DNA from: Lutimaribacter degradans
Lineage (GTDB): Bacteria; Pseudomonadota; Alphaproteobacteria; Rhodobacterales; Rhodobacteraceae
Assembly (NCBI RefSeq): GCF_023703375.1
Contig: NZ_JAMQGO010000003.1
Location: 186,001-250,000, forward strand
Reading direction: 5' to 3'
Length of the DNA: 64,000 nucleotides
Positions 56,057 through 64,000 of the stretch are shown piece by piece. The position numbers and the translations under genes are program-made. Numbering within the stretch: position 1 is the first letter of the stretch; each line of letters begins with the position of its first letter. The notes under the pieces are model-generated. The model saw nothing but the letters and a program-made list of their open reading frames with translations, had not been told where the DNA came from and made no database searches.

Positions 56057-56722
56057 ATGAACAACCCCATTCTCCAACTTCTGGTTCTTGCCGGAATTGC
56101 CGTGTTCCTGATCTTGCGCCTGAAAAGCGTTCTGGGCACGCGCGCGGGGTATGAACGCCCGCGCGTGGAAAATTCTCGCAGCCCCGACAGTGAAAAGCGC
56201 CGCTCCGATTTTGCCGTGATCGAGGGCGGGCCCGATCACGACATCACCGACCATGCCGAGGAAGGCAGCGAAACCGCCCAGGCGCTTGCCAAGATGAAAC
56301 GGATTGAGCCGTCATTTTCGGTGGCCGAGTTCCTTCAGGGTGCGCGCGGCGCTTATGAAATGATCCTCATGGGGTTCGAGCGCGGCCAGATGGACGAGAT
56401 CAAGCCATTCCTCTCTGATGATATCTATGAGGCTTTTTCCGAAGTGGTCGAAGCACGTGAGCAACAAGGCCTTACGATCGAAGCAGATTTCATTGGCCTG
56501 CGCGAGCTGGCACTTGATAGTGCGACGTTCGATGACACCACCCAAGAGGCCGAGGTCAGCGTGCGTTTCGTCGGTGAGCTGACATCGGTTGTGCGCGACA
56601 GCAATGGCGAAATCGTTGAAGGGAAACCCAACGAGATCAAGCGCCAGCGCGATACATGGACATTTGCGCGCCAGATGGGAAGCGACAACCCGAATTGGCA
56701 ACTGGTCGCTACAGGTGAGTGA
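56057..56722 (+). CDS. Tim44-like domain protein
   Basis: The 221-residue protein has one N-terminal membrane helix (about 4-21), a charged linker (about 22-90) and a Tim44/MRPL45-like domain (about 90-218). The domain shows FSVAEFLQGARGAYEMILMG, FLSDDIYEAFSEVVEAR and a final DTWTFARQMGSDNPNWQLV. Mitochondrial Tim44 tethers the import motor; the alphaproteobacterial relative sits on the inner membrane with unclear function. The ATG at 56057 has AGAGG 6 nt upstream. It overlaps mltA by 1 nt and is divergent from fxsA-secB. Confidence 0.92.
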   Translation: MNNPILQLLVLAGIAVFLILRLKSVLGTRAGYERPRVENSRSPDSEKRRSDFAVIEGGPDHDITDHAEEGSETAQALAKMKRIEPSFSVAEFLQGARGAYEMILMGFERGQMDEIKPFLSDDIYEAFSEVVEAREQQGLTIEADFIGLRELALDSATFDDTTQEAEVSVRFVGELTSVVRDSNGEIVEGKPNEIKRQRDTWTFARQMGSDNPNWQLVATGE

Positions 56723-57756
56723 TGCGGTCGGCGCTGTGGGGGGTCTTGTTGGCGGGGTTTGCGTTCATGACGCCTGCCAGTGCCGAAACCACCTACAGCG
56801 TTCTTGATTTCAGCGACCTGAACGGCTGGGAGGATGACGACCACGCTGCGGCGCTCGATAGCTTTCGCAACACCTGCCTGGACAGGAAAGAGCCCGATTG
56901 GGAATCTCTCTGTGCGGTTTCGGGAAACATCGAAAATCCCCGAGCCTTTTTCGAGCTTTTCTTTCGCCCGGTTCTGATCGAAGATGGCCAAGACCCTTTG
57001 TTCACTGGGTATTTCGAGCCTGAGCTGGATGGCAGCCTGCAGCGAGATGGGCGCTATCGCTACCCGCTTTATTCCGTTCCGCCCGAGGTCCGTCGCACCG
57101 GAAGCTTTCTGACCCGGCGCCAGATCGAAGAAAACGGCGCCCTGTCAGGGCGTGGCTTGGAAATTGCCTGGGTCGATGACCCGGTTGAGCTTTTCTTCCT
57201 GCAAATCCAGGGGTCCGGGCGCGTGCGTCTGCCAAATGGCCGCATGATCCGTGTGGGTTATGGCGGCTCGAACGGGCATGACTATCGCTCGATCGGTGTC
57301 GAGATGGTGCGGCGTGGTATCTACGAACCCCACCAGGTTTCTGCACAGGTGATCAAGAACTGGGTGCGGCGCAACCCTGCCCAGGGAAAAGAGCTGCTGT
57401 GGCACAACCCGTCATACGTCTTTTTCCGCGAGGTCAGCGAGGTGCCCGCCCACCGTGGCCCGCTTGGGGCCATGAACCGATCGATCACGCCGTTGCGCTC
57501 GGTGGCCGTGGACCCGCGCTTTGTGCCGCTGGGCGCCCCTGTCTGGATCGAGAAAGAAGGCGAGACTCCAATTCGCCGCCTGATGATCGCGCAGGATACC
57601 GGATCGGCCATCAAGGGTGCGCAGCGGGCGGACATATTTTTTGGCACCGGCGATCAGGCCGGGCGATCGGCAGGCCGGCTGCGCGATCCGGGGCGGATGC
57701 TGGTTCTGCTGCCAATCCAGCGTGCCTATGCCCTGCTACCCGAGGGAGAACAATGA
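56722..57756 (+). CDS. mltA: Membrane-bound lytic murein transglycosylase A
   Basis: MltA cleaves peptidoglycan to 1,6-anhydro muropeptides in the periplasm. The 344-residue protein has a signal peptide (about 1-21, ending ASA), the MltA domain with LFTGYFEPELDGS and FFLQIQGSGRVRLPNG, and the 3D domain with the catalytic Asp in MIAQDTGSAIKGAQRADIFF. There is no lipobox Cys, so despite the family name it should be soluble periplasmic. The ATG overlaps the Tim44-like stop (TGATG); an in-frame GTG one codon earlier is less likely. It overlaps smr by 4 nt. Confidence 0.95.
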   Translation: MRSALWGVLLAGFAFMTPASAETTYSVLDFSDLNGWEDDDHAAALDSFRNTCLDRKEPDWESLCAVSGNIENPRAFFELFFRPVLIEDGQDPLFTGYFEPELDGSLQRDGRYRYPLYSVPPEVRRTGSFLTRRQIEENGALSGRGLEIAWVDDPVELFFLQIQGSGRVRLPNGRMIRVGYGGSNGHDYRSIGVEMVRRGIYEPHQVSAQVIKNWVRRNPAQGKELLWHNPSYVFFREVSEVPAHRGPLGAMNRSITPLRSVAVDPRFVPLGAPVWIEKEGETPIRRLMIAQDTGSAIKGAQRADIFFGTGDQAGRSAGRLRDPGRMLVLLPIQRAYALLPEGEQ

Positions 57757-58334
57757 CGCGTCGCCGCCTGCGCCCAGAAGAGGTTGAACTGTGGCGAAAG
57801 GTTGCCGACACGGCGCAGCGCCTGCATCCAGAACGCACTGCGCATGAAACGCCGCACCCCAAGCCAAAGCCAGCCAAACAGCCGAAAACCCGCATGTCCG
57901 ATTTCACCCTCGGCCAAAGCGCACAGCCCATGGGCCGCTCGCACGATCTGGCGCCCAGCCTGCGCGATGCGATGGATCGTGCGCCGGTTGCGATGGATCG
58001 CAAGACATTTACCCGCATGAAAAAGGGCAAACTGACGCCCGAGGCCCGCATCGACTTGCACGGCATGACCCTTGACCGCGCTCATTCGGCCCTGATGCGC
58101 TTTATCCTGACACAACATTCAAAGGGCCGCCGGCTTGCACTGGTGATCACCGGAAAGGGCCGGGATCGTGACGGTGACGGCCCGATACCTGTTCGACGCG
58201 GTGTTTTGAAACACCAGGTGCCGCAATGGTTGAGCACGCCCCCGCTGGCGCAGGCCGTGTTGCAGGTCGTTCCCGCCCATGCCAGCCATGGGGGCGATGG
58301 CGCCTATTACGTTTACCTACGCCGCCACCGCTAG
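57753..58334 (+). CDS. Smr-domain protein
   Basis: The 193-residue protein has a basic, low-complexity N-terminus (about 1-95, rich in Pro, Lys and Arg) and a C-terminal Smr domain with DLHG at 101-104, VITGKGRD and GGDGAYYVYLRR. Such domains bind or nick nucleic acids in MutS2- and ribosome-rescue contexts; here function is unassigned. The ATG overlaps the mltA stop by 4 nt. The 3' end overlaps the convergent MFS gene by 18 nt. Confidence 0.92.
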   Translation: MTRRRLRPEEVELWRKVADTAQRLHPERTAHETPHPKPKPAKQPKTRMSDFTLGQSAQPMGRSHDLAPSLRDAMDRAPVAMDRKTFTRMKKGKLTPEARIDLHGMTLDRAHSALMRFILTQHSKGRRLALVITGKGRDRDGDGPIPVRRGVLKHQVPQWLSTPPLAQAVLQVVPAHASHGGDGAYYVYLRRHR

Positions 58335-59549
58335 GCTGGTACGCGCGCGCAGCACGCCCACCGTCATCATCCCCGAGGCGAATAGGAAATAGGCTGCAAC
58401 GCACAGGTATTGCGCCTCGATTCCCACGCCAAGGTCGATCAGAACCCCGGTGATCCCCGGCCCGATAGCCGAACCCAGAACCATGACGGCCGCGGCCATC
58501 GCCTTGATCGCGCCGATATGGGCCGTTCCGTAGAATTCGGCCCAGAATGCGTTGATCAGAGTTGAGTTCGCCCCCGAGGTGACGGCCAGGAAAAACATGC
58601 CCAACAGCGCGCCCGCAGGGGTGACGGCCCATGCAAATGCGATGAAACCGGCCACCATCGGCAACTGGTAGAACGGCATCAACCGCGCAGTGCCCAGCTT
58701 GTCCAGCGCCCAGCCCGACAGCACCATGGCGCCAATGCTCATCGCCGTGAAAGCGGGAAACAGGGCAACCAGCTCAAGGTGCGTCCAGCCCTTGATCTCG
58801 GCGTAATGAACCTGCTGGAAAAAGAACGCCGTGTTGAAGGCCGACGGCCCAAGCAAGGCGGGCACCATGAACCAGAACAGCTGGTGGCGGAATGCCTCAC
58901 CGCGTGTCCAGTGCCGGCCGCCCATGCCGGGTGCCTGGCTGTCTTTTGCCCAGCTTTGCGGGGTGCGTTCCTGCCGCAGCAGCATCAACAGAATGGGAAT
59001 CCCCGCCAGGGCCATGCCGGCGGCCACCAGCCAAAGGTTTCGCCAGCCGACCGGCTCCATAAGCGACACGAAGACGATTGGCAGCAGCGCCTCGCCCAAC
59101 GCAAAGCCCAGCAATGCGATCGACAGCGCCCGCCCCCGCATCTTCACGAACCAGCGGGCCATCGCCACAACGGCCACATGGCTGGTCATGCCCTGCCCGC
59201 AAAACCGCAATGTCATGATCACGCCCGGCAGCATCCACGCAGCTTGGGCGGTGGCCATCCAAATACACGCCCCTGTCAGCATAAGCAGAACAACGGGCGC
59301 CAGCGTGCGCACGCGAAACCGGTCGGTCAATCCGCCGGCCCACACCATGATTGCCGCTGAAGCGGCGGTGCCCAGCGTATAGATCCCGCCCCACTCCCCG
59401 TGGCTCAACCCGAATTCGGCGCGTATCTCGCCCGCGAAAAGCGAGATGAAAAAGGTTTGCCCGAAACTCGACAAGAACATCAAAAGCACCCCGGCCGACA
59501 ACCAAGGTGCGTTCAGGGCAAAGAATGCGCGGATTGCCTCTGCCCGCAT
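58317..59549 (-). CDS. Major facilitator superfamily transporter
   Basis: A 410-residue, twelve-helix MFS protein. Visible signposts are the loop 2-3 motif GGLTDRFRVRTL and helix 5 GFALGEALLPIVF, with a central hydrophilic loop around 195-225 (RQERTPQSWAKDSQAPGMGG). It resembles the oxalate/formate- or monocarboxylate-type antiporters in general layout, but the substrate is unknown. Its ATG overlaps the preceding hydrolase stop by 1 nt (TGATG), so the two are coupled. It converges with smr and overlaps it. Confidence 0.9.
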   Translation of the reverse strand: MRAEAIRAFFALNAPWLSAGVLLMFLSSFGQTFFISLFAGEIRAEFGLSHGEWGGIYTLGTAASAAIMVWAGGLTDRFRVRTLAPVVLLMLTGACIWMATAQAAWMLPGVIMTLRFCGQGMTSHVAVVAMARWFVKMRGRALSIALLGFALGEALLPIVFVSLMEPVGWRNLWLVAAGMALAGIPILLMLLRQERTPQSWAKDSQAPGMGGRHWTRGEAFRHQLFWFMVPALLGPSAFNTAFFFQQVHYAEIKGWTHLELVALFPAFTAMSIGAMVLSGWALDKLGTARLMPFYQLPMVAGFIAFAWAVTPAGALLGMFFLAVTSGANSTLINAFWAEFYGTAHIGAIKAMAAAVMVLGSAIGPGITGVLIDLGVGIEAQYLCVAAYFLFASGMMTVGVLRARTSLAVAA

Positions 59550-60649
59550 CAGTTCCGCAACAAGATCTGCGGAGACAAGATCAACTGCGTCGCGTTCTTT
59601 ACCGTCAGCGCGGTGCCAGGCAGCAGGCCCGTCCTGCCCGCGCGGTCGCCTTGGAACGTGGCGTCAAGCTCGGCGCTTTGTCCGAGGATTTGCAGCAACA
59701 GGGGCGAGCTCCCCAAGGTGAAATGTTGCAAACCGCCCTCGCCAAAGGCTGTCACATCGACCAGCGTTACCGGAAGTTCGGCCAGGGCCTCGGGGTTAGT
59801 CAAGTTTCCCAACCGTTCGGTGCGCCCGTTCAGACGTGCCGACAGCGCCAAGGCCCGGTCGCGCGCGTTTACGAAAATCGCAAAGGGTTCGGGAAGCGTC
59901 GCGATACGGCTTGCCTGCATTTCGAACAGTTCGACATCAAGATCAGGAGATATCAGCACCACGCCGCCCAACGCGTTGTCAGCCCAGCCCGGATCGGAAA
60001 TCTCGATCTGGCGCAGCGTTTCCATGACAAGCATGGTTCCCAGCGAATGACCTACCAGGATGATCCTGCGTGATCCGGCCCGGTGAAGTTGGCGCAACAC
60101 GTCCTCCAGCCCGTCCCGCGAAAAAAGTACGCTGTCGCGATCATAGGTGTAGCCAAGGGGATTCGCCGCGCTGGGCCATGAATAATGCACGGGCACCCCC
60201 GGTAGGTCGAGGTCGTGGTAAAGCTGCGCCATCCGATAGGCGCCTTCGAGGAAACTGTTGTTATAGCCATGCACGAAAAGCGTTATCTCACGCTCGTTCG
60301 GGGGCCTTTTGCGCAGTTCGTCTTGGATACGGTCGATGAACACCGCTTCGGTTCGGGCATCGTTTCGGGCGGCTATGGTAAATTCCCGCAAGGGGTTGGG
60401 ATTATTGAAACCGGGTTGCAATTTTCCCGGATCACGGTTCGGAGGCACCGAAACCGACAGGGTGGTGAAAGACAACTGTTTCGAGCGTTCGCGTCCGAAC
60501 CACCCGTTTTCCGCGACCGCGCGCGTCGTGGCGATGTGCACGTCGCGTACCTTGCCGATCTCCAGCGCATGCGGAACGATCATTGTCGCTCCACGATCCA
60601 CGCAAGCGGCAACGAAAAGAACGGCAACAAAGACAAAGCCGCGATACAT
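59549..60649 (-). CDS. Alpha/beta-hydrolase lipoprotein (DUF900-type)
   Basis: The 366-residue product starts with a lipoprotein signal (MYRGFVFVAVLFVAAC, lipid on Cys16). It contains an alpha/beta-hydrolase fold with FVHGYNNSF at about 125-133 and nucleophile elbow GHSLG with Ser202. The DUF900-like N-terminal region (VHIATTRAV, FNNPNPLREFTIAARN) is recognisable. Such proteins are putative esterases of unknown substrate. The ATG at 60649 has GAGGA about 10 nt upstream; the frame is open further upstream into the antisense of the dipeptidase and is not used. Confidence 0.88.
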   Translation of the reverse strand: MYRGFVFVAVLFVAACVDRGATMIVPHALEIGKVRDVHIATTRAVAENGWFGRERSKQLSFTTLSVSVPPNRDPGKLQPGFNNPNPLREFTIAARNDARTEAVFIDRIQDELRKRPPNEREITLFVHGYNNSFLEGAYRMAQLYHDLDLPGVPVHYSWPSAANPLGYTYDRDSVLFSRDGLEDVLRQLHRAGSRRIILVGHSLGTMLVMETLRQIEISDPGWADNALGGVVLISPDLDVELFEMQASRIATLPEPFAIFVNARDRALALSARLNGRTERLGNLTNPEALAELPVTLVDVTAFGEGGLQHFTLGSSPLLLQILGQSAELDATFQGDRAGRTGLLPGTALTVKNATQLILSPQILLRN

Positions 60650-60772
60650 TAGGGTGTTTCCTCGATCCGATTGCGGGCAGGGTAATTGCAGCGTGCAACA
60701 AACACCAGACACCATGGCCAACCTAGGTAAGTTGCGCCAGTATCGCGCGTAAACAAATGGAAAGAGGGTATC

Positions 60773-61819
60773 ATGACCGCACCGATCCGCGTTTTCGACG
60801 GCCACAACGACGCACTTTTGCGCCTGTGGCGTGACGAATCCCCCGCGACGGTGGCTTTTGCTGCCGAAAGCCCCGGCCATATCACGCTGCCGCGGGCGCA
60901 GGCAGGCGGGTTTGGCGGTGGATTTTTCGCCATGTTCGCGCTTGATACCGACGGGGGGCTGGATTTCGCGATTTTCGACAATCCGCCCTATGACACACCC
61001 CTGCCCGCGCAGATGGCACGAGATGCGGCCTGGCCCATCATCGCCGGGCAGGCTCGGGTTGCGCAAGAGCTGGACGCGGCAGGCCAGGTCTGGCTGTGCA
61101 AGACCGGGGCCGAGCTGCGCCGCGCCTGGGATGCGGGTCACCCGATGGCAATGGTGCTGCATCTTGAAGGGGCGGAATGTATCGGGCCCGATCTCGAGGG
61201 GTTGGATGACCTGTTCGATCTTGGCCTGCGCTCCATCGGGCCGGTCTGGTCGCGGCCTACCGATTTTGCGCATGGTGTGCCGTTCCGTTTTCCATCCGAT
61301 GGCGATACCGGTCCCGGCCTTACCCCGGCTGGCCGCGCGCTGGTGCGTGCATGCGTGTCGCGCGGCATGGTGGTGGATTGCAGCCATATGACCATGAAGG
61401 GGTTTTACGACGTGGGTGACGAGGGCGGGGCGCTGGTTGCCACCCATTCCAACGCGCATGGCGTGTCACCCTCGGCCCGGAACCTGACCGACGATCAACT
61501 GCGCGCCATTGGTGAAACCGGCGGCATGGCCGGGCTGAATTTCGGCACCGTGTTCCTGCGGCCCGATGGCCGGCGCGATGCCGCGGGTGCGCTGGATCAT
61601 GCGGTCGCGCATCTCGATCGCATGATCGAGATGGCGGGCGAAGACCACGTAGGGCTCGGTTCGGATTTCGACGGCGCGCCCATGCCCGAGGGGCTGGAAA
61701 GCGCCGCCGATCTTCCCAACCTGGTGCAGCGAATGCGCGACGCCGGCTACGGCGAAGCGCTGATCACCAAGCTATGCCATGAAAACTGGCTGCGGTTCCT
61801 GGAACGCACCCTTCCCTAG
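60773..61819 (+). CDS. M19-family (membrane) dipeptidase
   Basis: The 348-residue zinc peptidase has metal ligands His11 and Asp13 (DGHND), Glu132 (HLEGAE), and His residues in CSHMT and ATHSNAH; the GLGSDFDGAP motif carries a further Asp. It should hydrolyse dipeptides, possibly with D-residues. It lacks a signal peptide, so it is cytoplasmic despite the family name. AGAGGG lies 5 nt upstream of the ATG. It is divergent from the lipoprotein hydrolase and ends 3 nt from convergent hslU. Confidence 0.93.
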   Translation: MTAPIRVFDGHNDALLRLWRDESPATVAFAAESPGHITLPRAQAGGFGGGFFAMFALDTDGGLDFAIFDNPPYDTPLPAQMARDAAWPIIAGQARVAQELDAAGQVWLCKTGAELRRAWDAGHPMAMVLHLEGAECIGPDLEGLDDLFDLGLRSIGPVWSRPTDFAHGVPFRFPSDGDTGPGLTPAGRALVRACVSRGMVVDCSHMTMKGFYDVGDEGGALVATHSNAHGVSPSARNLTDDQLRAIGETGGMAGLNFGTVFLRPDGRRDAAGALDHAVAHLDRMIEMAGEDHVGLGSDFDGAPMPEGLESAADLPNLVQRMRDAGYGEALITKLCHENWLRFLERTLP

Positions 61820-61822
61820 GCG

Positions 61823-63127
61823 TTACAGGACGTAACGGCTAAGGTCGGTATCGCGGGTCAGTTCGCCCAGGTTCTTTTCGACGAAATCCGCATCGACTGT
61901 CATGCTATCGCCCGTCTTGTCGGGCGCGGTGTAAGACAGCTCTTCGAAGACGCGTTCCATCACCGTGTAAAGCCGCCTTGCGCCGATATTCTCGACCGAT
62001 TGGTTTACATCCGCCGCAATGCGGGCCAGCGCGTTAATCCCGTCCTCGGTAAACTCTACCGTCACCTCTTCGGTTGCCATGAGCGCGGTGTATTGCCGGG
62101 TCAGCGCGTTGTCGGTTTCCGTCAGGATGCGCACGAAATCATCCTGCGTCAGTGCGCGCAGCTCTACCCTGATGGGCAAACGGCCCTGCAGTTCCGGCAA
62201 CAGGTCTGACGGCTTGGCGATATGGAACGCCCCCGACGCGATGAACAGGATATGGTCGGTTTTCACCGGCCCATGCTTGGTGGAAACGGTCGTGCCCTCG
62301 ATCAGCGGCAGCAGGTCACGCTGCACGCCTTCGCGGCTTACATCGCCACCCCGTGCATCCTGCCGGGCGCAAACCTTGTCGATCTCGTCAAGAAACACGA
62401 TGCCGTTCTGTTCGACAGCCTCCAGCGCGGTGGATTTCACCACCTCTTCATCCAGCAGCTTGTCGGCCTCTTCCGCGATCAGCAGATCGTGGCTTTCGGC
62501 CACGGACAACTTGCGGCGCACCGTGCGCTGGCCAAACGCCTTTCCGAACAGATCGCCCAGGTTCATCATGCCCGTCTGGCCGGGCTGACCGGGGATATCC
62601 ATCATCCCCATCGGGTTGGATGTGTCGGCCACGTCCAGTTCTATCACGGTGTCGTCCAGCTCGCCGGAAAGCAGTTTTTTGCGAAACATCTCGCGCGTGC
62701 CTTCGCGCGCGTCCTCGCCGGCGATGGCGGTAATCACGCGATCCTCGGCCGCCTTGTGCGCGCGTGATTTCACCTCGTCGCGCATGTGCTCGCGCGTCAT
62801 GGCAATCGACGCGTCGACAAGGTCACGCACGATCTGCTCTACGTCGCGACCGACATAGCCGACCTCGGTAAATTTCGTTGCTTCGACCTTGATAAAGGGC
62901 GCGCGTGCCAGCTTGGCCAGGCGGCGGGAAATCTCGGTCTTGCCGACGCCGGTCGGGCCGATCATCAGGATGTTTTTCGGGTAGACCTCGTCGCGCAGGT
63001 CATCCGACAACTGCTTGCGCCGCCAGCGGTTGCGCAGGGCAACGGCCACGGCACGCTTGGCATCCTTTTGCCCGATGATGAAACGGTCAAGCTCGGATAC
63101 GATCTCGCGGGGGGTCAGGTCGGTCAT
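61823..63127 (-). CDS. hslU: HslU ATPase of the HslVU protease
   Basis: HslU is the AAA+ unfoldase that feeds substrates to HslV. The 434-residue protein starts with [16 protein letters not shown] and has Walker A GPTGVGKT at 57-64. The I-domain lies between about 110 and 235; [13 protein letters not shown] and the C-terminal LSRYVL, which inserts into HslV, are present. It overlaps the hslV stop by 4 nt. The heat-shock-type promoter at 63713-63744 drives both genes. Confidence 0.98.
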   Translation of the reverse strand: MTDLTPREIVSELDRFIIGQKDAKRAVAVALRNRWRRKQLSDDLRDEVYPKNILMIGPTGVGKTEISRRLAKLARAPFIKVEATKFTEVGYVGRDVEQIVRDLVDASIAMTREHMRDEVKSRAHKAAEDRVITAIAGEDAREGTREMFRKKLLSGELDDTVIELDVADTSNPMGMMDIPGQPGQTGMMNLGDLFGKAFGQRTVRRKLSVAESHDLLIAEEADKLLDEEVVKSTALEAVEQNGIVFLDEIDKVCARQDARGGDVSREGVQRDLLPLIEGTTVSTKHGPVKTDHILFIASGAFHIAKPSDLLPELQGRLPIRVELRALTQDDFVRILTETDNALTRQYTALMATEEVTVEFTEDGINALARIAADVNQSVENIGARRLYTVMERVFEELSYTAPDKTGDSMTVDADFVEKNLGELTRDTDLSRYVL

Positions 63128-63684
63128 TTGGAAATACTCTCCACGGTCAGGTTGCCGTTGGTGTAGACGCAGATATCGGATGCGATGGCCATGGCTTGCC
63201 GGGCAATGGCCTCGGCATCCAGACCATCGACCTCCATCAGCCCGCGCGCGGCGGCCAATGCAAAGTTGCCGCCTGATCCGATGGCCGCGATATCGTATTC
63301 GGGCTCCAGCACGTCACCGGCGCCGGTGATCACGTAAAGGTCGGCGCCATCGGTGACGATCAGCATGGCCTCAAGTTTTTGCAGGTACTTGTCGGTACGC
63401 CAGTCCTTGGCCAGTTCCACGCAGGCGCGCTGCAATTGGCCGGGCGTGGCTTCCAGCTTGGTTTCAAGGCGCTCCAGCAGGGCAAAGGCATCTGCGGTGG
63501 ACCCGGCGAAACCGGCCACCACGTCGAACCCTCCGGGCGACAGGCGCCGCACCTTGCGGGCCGTTCCCTTGATCACGGTCTGGCCCAGGCTGACCTGTCC
63601 GTCACCGGCCACGACGACCTTGCCGCCCTTTCTGACGCCGATGATCGTGGTGCCGTGCCAGCCGGGGAAATCGCTGTCTGCCAT
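63124..63684 (-). CDS. hslV: HslV peptidase of the HslVU protease
   Basis: HslV is the proteasome-like threonine peptidase. The 186-residue protein has a short pro-sequence; processing after Gly11 ([12 protein letters not shown]) would expose catalytic Thr12. [14 protein letters not shown] and [17 protein letters not shown] are conserved. AGGAGG lies about 8 nt upstream of the ATG. The hslV-hslU order and 4-nt overlap are usual. The upstream site at 63713-63744 closely matches the RpoH promoter consensus. Confidence 0.98.
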   Translation of the reverse strand: MADSDFPGWHGTTIIGVRKGGKVVVAGDGQVSLGQTVIKGTARKVRRLSPGGFDVVAGFAGSTADAFALLERLETKLEATPGQLQRACVELAKDWRTDKYLQKLEAMLIVTDGADLYVITGAGDVLEPEYDIAAIGSGGNFALAAARGLMEVDGLDAEAIARQAMAIASDICVYTNGNLTVESISK

Positions 63685-63712
63685 GTGCGGGCCTCCTTTG
63701 CCTTTGCGGGCC

Positions 63713-63744
63713 TATATGGCGGTCAAAGGGATGACGAACAAGGG
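63713..63744 (-). promoter_or_regulatory. Sigma-32 (RpoH)-type promoter of hslVU
   Basis: On the minus strand CCCTTGTT (63737-63744) is followed after 15 nt by CGCCATATA (63713-63721). Against the E. coli heat-shock consensus CCCTTGAA ... CCCCATTTA this matches at 6 of 8 and 7 of 9 positions with normal spacing. The start would be about 20-25 nt before the hslV ATG. Confidence 0.75.
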
Positions 63745-63863
63745 CAGGCCCGGCTGCAACGGTGGCCGCAAGCGGCGCGCGCCGCGTGGTCATCCCGCCG
63801 AACCCGCACGGCACGCGGCCCTTCGTGCTTGCGCATGGGCCAAGCTGACGGCAGTTTGGCCCC

Positions 63864-64000
63864 ATGGAGCAGCCGCGTATCCTTCGGTTCTATCTTGACG
63901 CCGGGCTGCGGCAAAGCGCCGAGGCCGGACAGCACAATTTCATCGGGAAAATCGCCCAAGTGGCGCAGGATGCGGGGTTCGACGTGGAATACCACGCGAA
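63864..64000 (+). CDS. Hypothetical protein, N-terminus only (partial)
   Basis: A rightward frame starts at an ATG and runs off the window edge. The visible 45 residues begin MEQPRILRFYLDAGLRQSAE and continue through GQHNFIGKIAQVAQDAGFDVEYH. There is no signal peptide. It is divergent from hslV across 179 nt. The family is not recognised and the length of the gene is unknown. A TTGGCCCC sequence lies just before the ATG but no clear Shine-Dalgarno is visible, so the start is tentative. Confidence 0.55.
   Translation, partial: MEQPRILRFYLDAGLRQSAEAGQHNFIGKIAQVAQDAGFDVEYHA

Noticed and set aside
60650..61459. N-terminal extension of the hydrolase lipoprotein into the dipeptidase region
   Set aside because: The lipoprotein signal and ribosome site at 60649 mark the true start; the extension is antisense to the dipeptidase.
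1..64000. CRISPR arrays, insertion sequences, phage or integrase genes
   Set aside because: No repeat-spacer pattern, transposase or integrase motif was seen; the only direct repeat of note is the 29-bp pair at 41433-41490.

Overview
The window looks like a chromosomal segment of an alphaproteobacterium, most likely a marine Rhodobacterales (Roseobacter-type) species. The basis is GC-rich coding, a YlxR/L7Ae fusion between nusA and infB, the order rho-mnmE-mnmG-rsmG-parA-parB, ParA/ParB with perfect parS sites, and a biosynthetic repertoire typical of the group (argJ, maeB with a phosphotransacetylase domain, hemJ rather than hemG or hemY). This assignment rests on gene content and recall, not on a database search. 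Nearly all of the window is core housekeeping DNA. I see no transposases, integrases, phage genes, CRISPR arrays, tRNAs or rRNAs.

Layout. 1-7.0 kb: the end of an envelope-protein pair, secA, and the divergent ppiC-like / argJ / mutT operon. 7.0-12.5 kb: the rimP-nusA-ylxR-infB operon on the minus strand, with a promoter-like site and a terminator hairpin in its leader. 12.5-18.8 kb: pip, ubiG, a comF-grxC-nitrilase-marR operon, a methyltransferase and hemH. 18.8-21.8 kb: an envelope patch with a 60-residue membrane peptide, two L,D-transpeptidase-fold proteins flanking a CAP-domain lipoprotein, and a NaChBac-type voltage-gated sodium channel. 21.8-27.8 kb: an RNA methyltransferase, then hslO / CoA-type Nudix / CCA-adding enzyme / ABC exporter. 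27.8-30 kb: a Nudix enzyme, a response regulator-PP2C phosphatase and a divergent Hpt protein. 30-37 kb: ilvA, argG, an SCP2 protein, msrA, rbsK and maeB. 37-44.4 kb: mutS, hrcA-grpE, and rph-rdgB-hemW-DUF454.

44.3-55.4 kb is the most distinctive part. parB, parA, rsmG, mnmG, mnmE, rho and hemJ all run leftward. maf, aroE, coaE and dnaQ all run rightward. Between the two arms lies a 0.4-kb AT-rich non-coding region with two perfect and two one-mismatch DnaA boxes, which I call the probable chromosomal origin. Two perfect 16-bp parS palindromes lie 3-5 kb to its left, one inside rsmG and one over the mnmG start. The right end (54.8-64 kb) carries secB, fxsA, a Tim44-like gene, mltA, smr, an MFS transporter, an alpha/beta-hydrolase lipoprotein, an M19 dipeptidase, and hslVU behind a sigma-32-like promoter.

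The genes group into origin/segregation, transcription termination and translation (rho, nusA, infB, rimP), protein export and quality control (secA, secB, ppiC, hslVU, hslO, grpE/hrcA), heme synthesis (hemH, hemJ, hemW) and cell-wall remodelling (mltA, two YkuD proteins). Packing is very tight: neighbouring genes often overlap by 1-8 nt, and most convergent pairs have no room for an intrinsic terminator. I did not find a clearly undescribed multi-gene system. The findings list regulatory and structural signals and a few uncharacterised small proteins.
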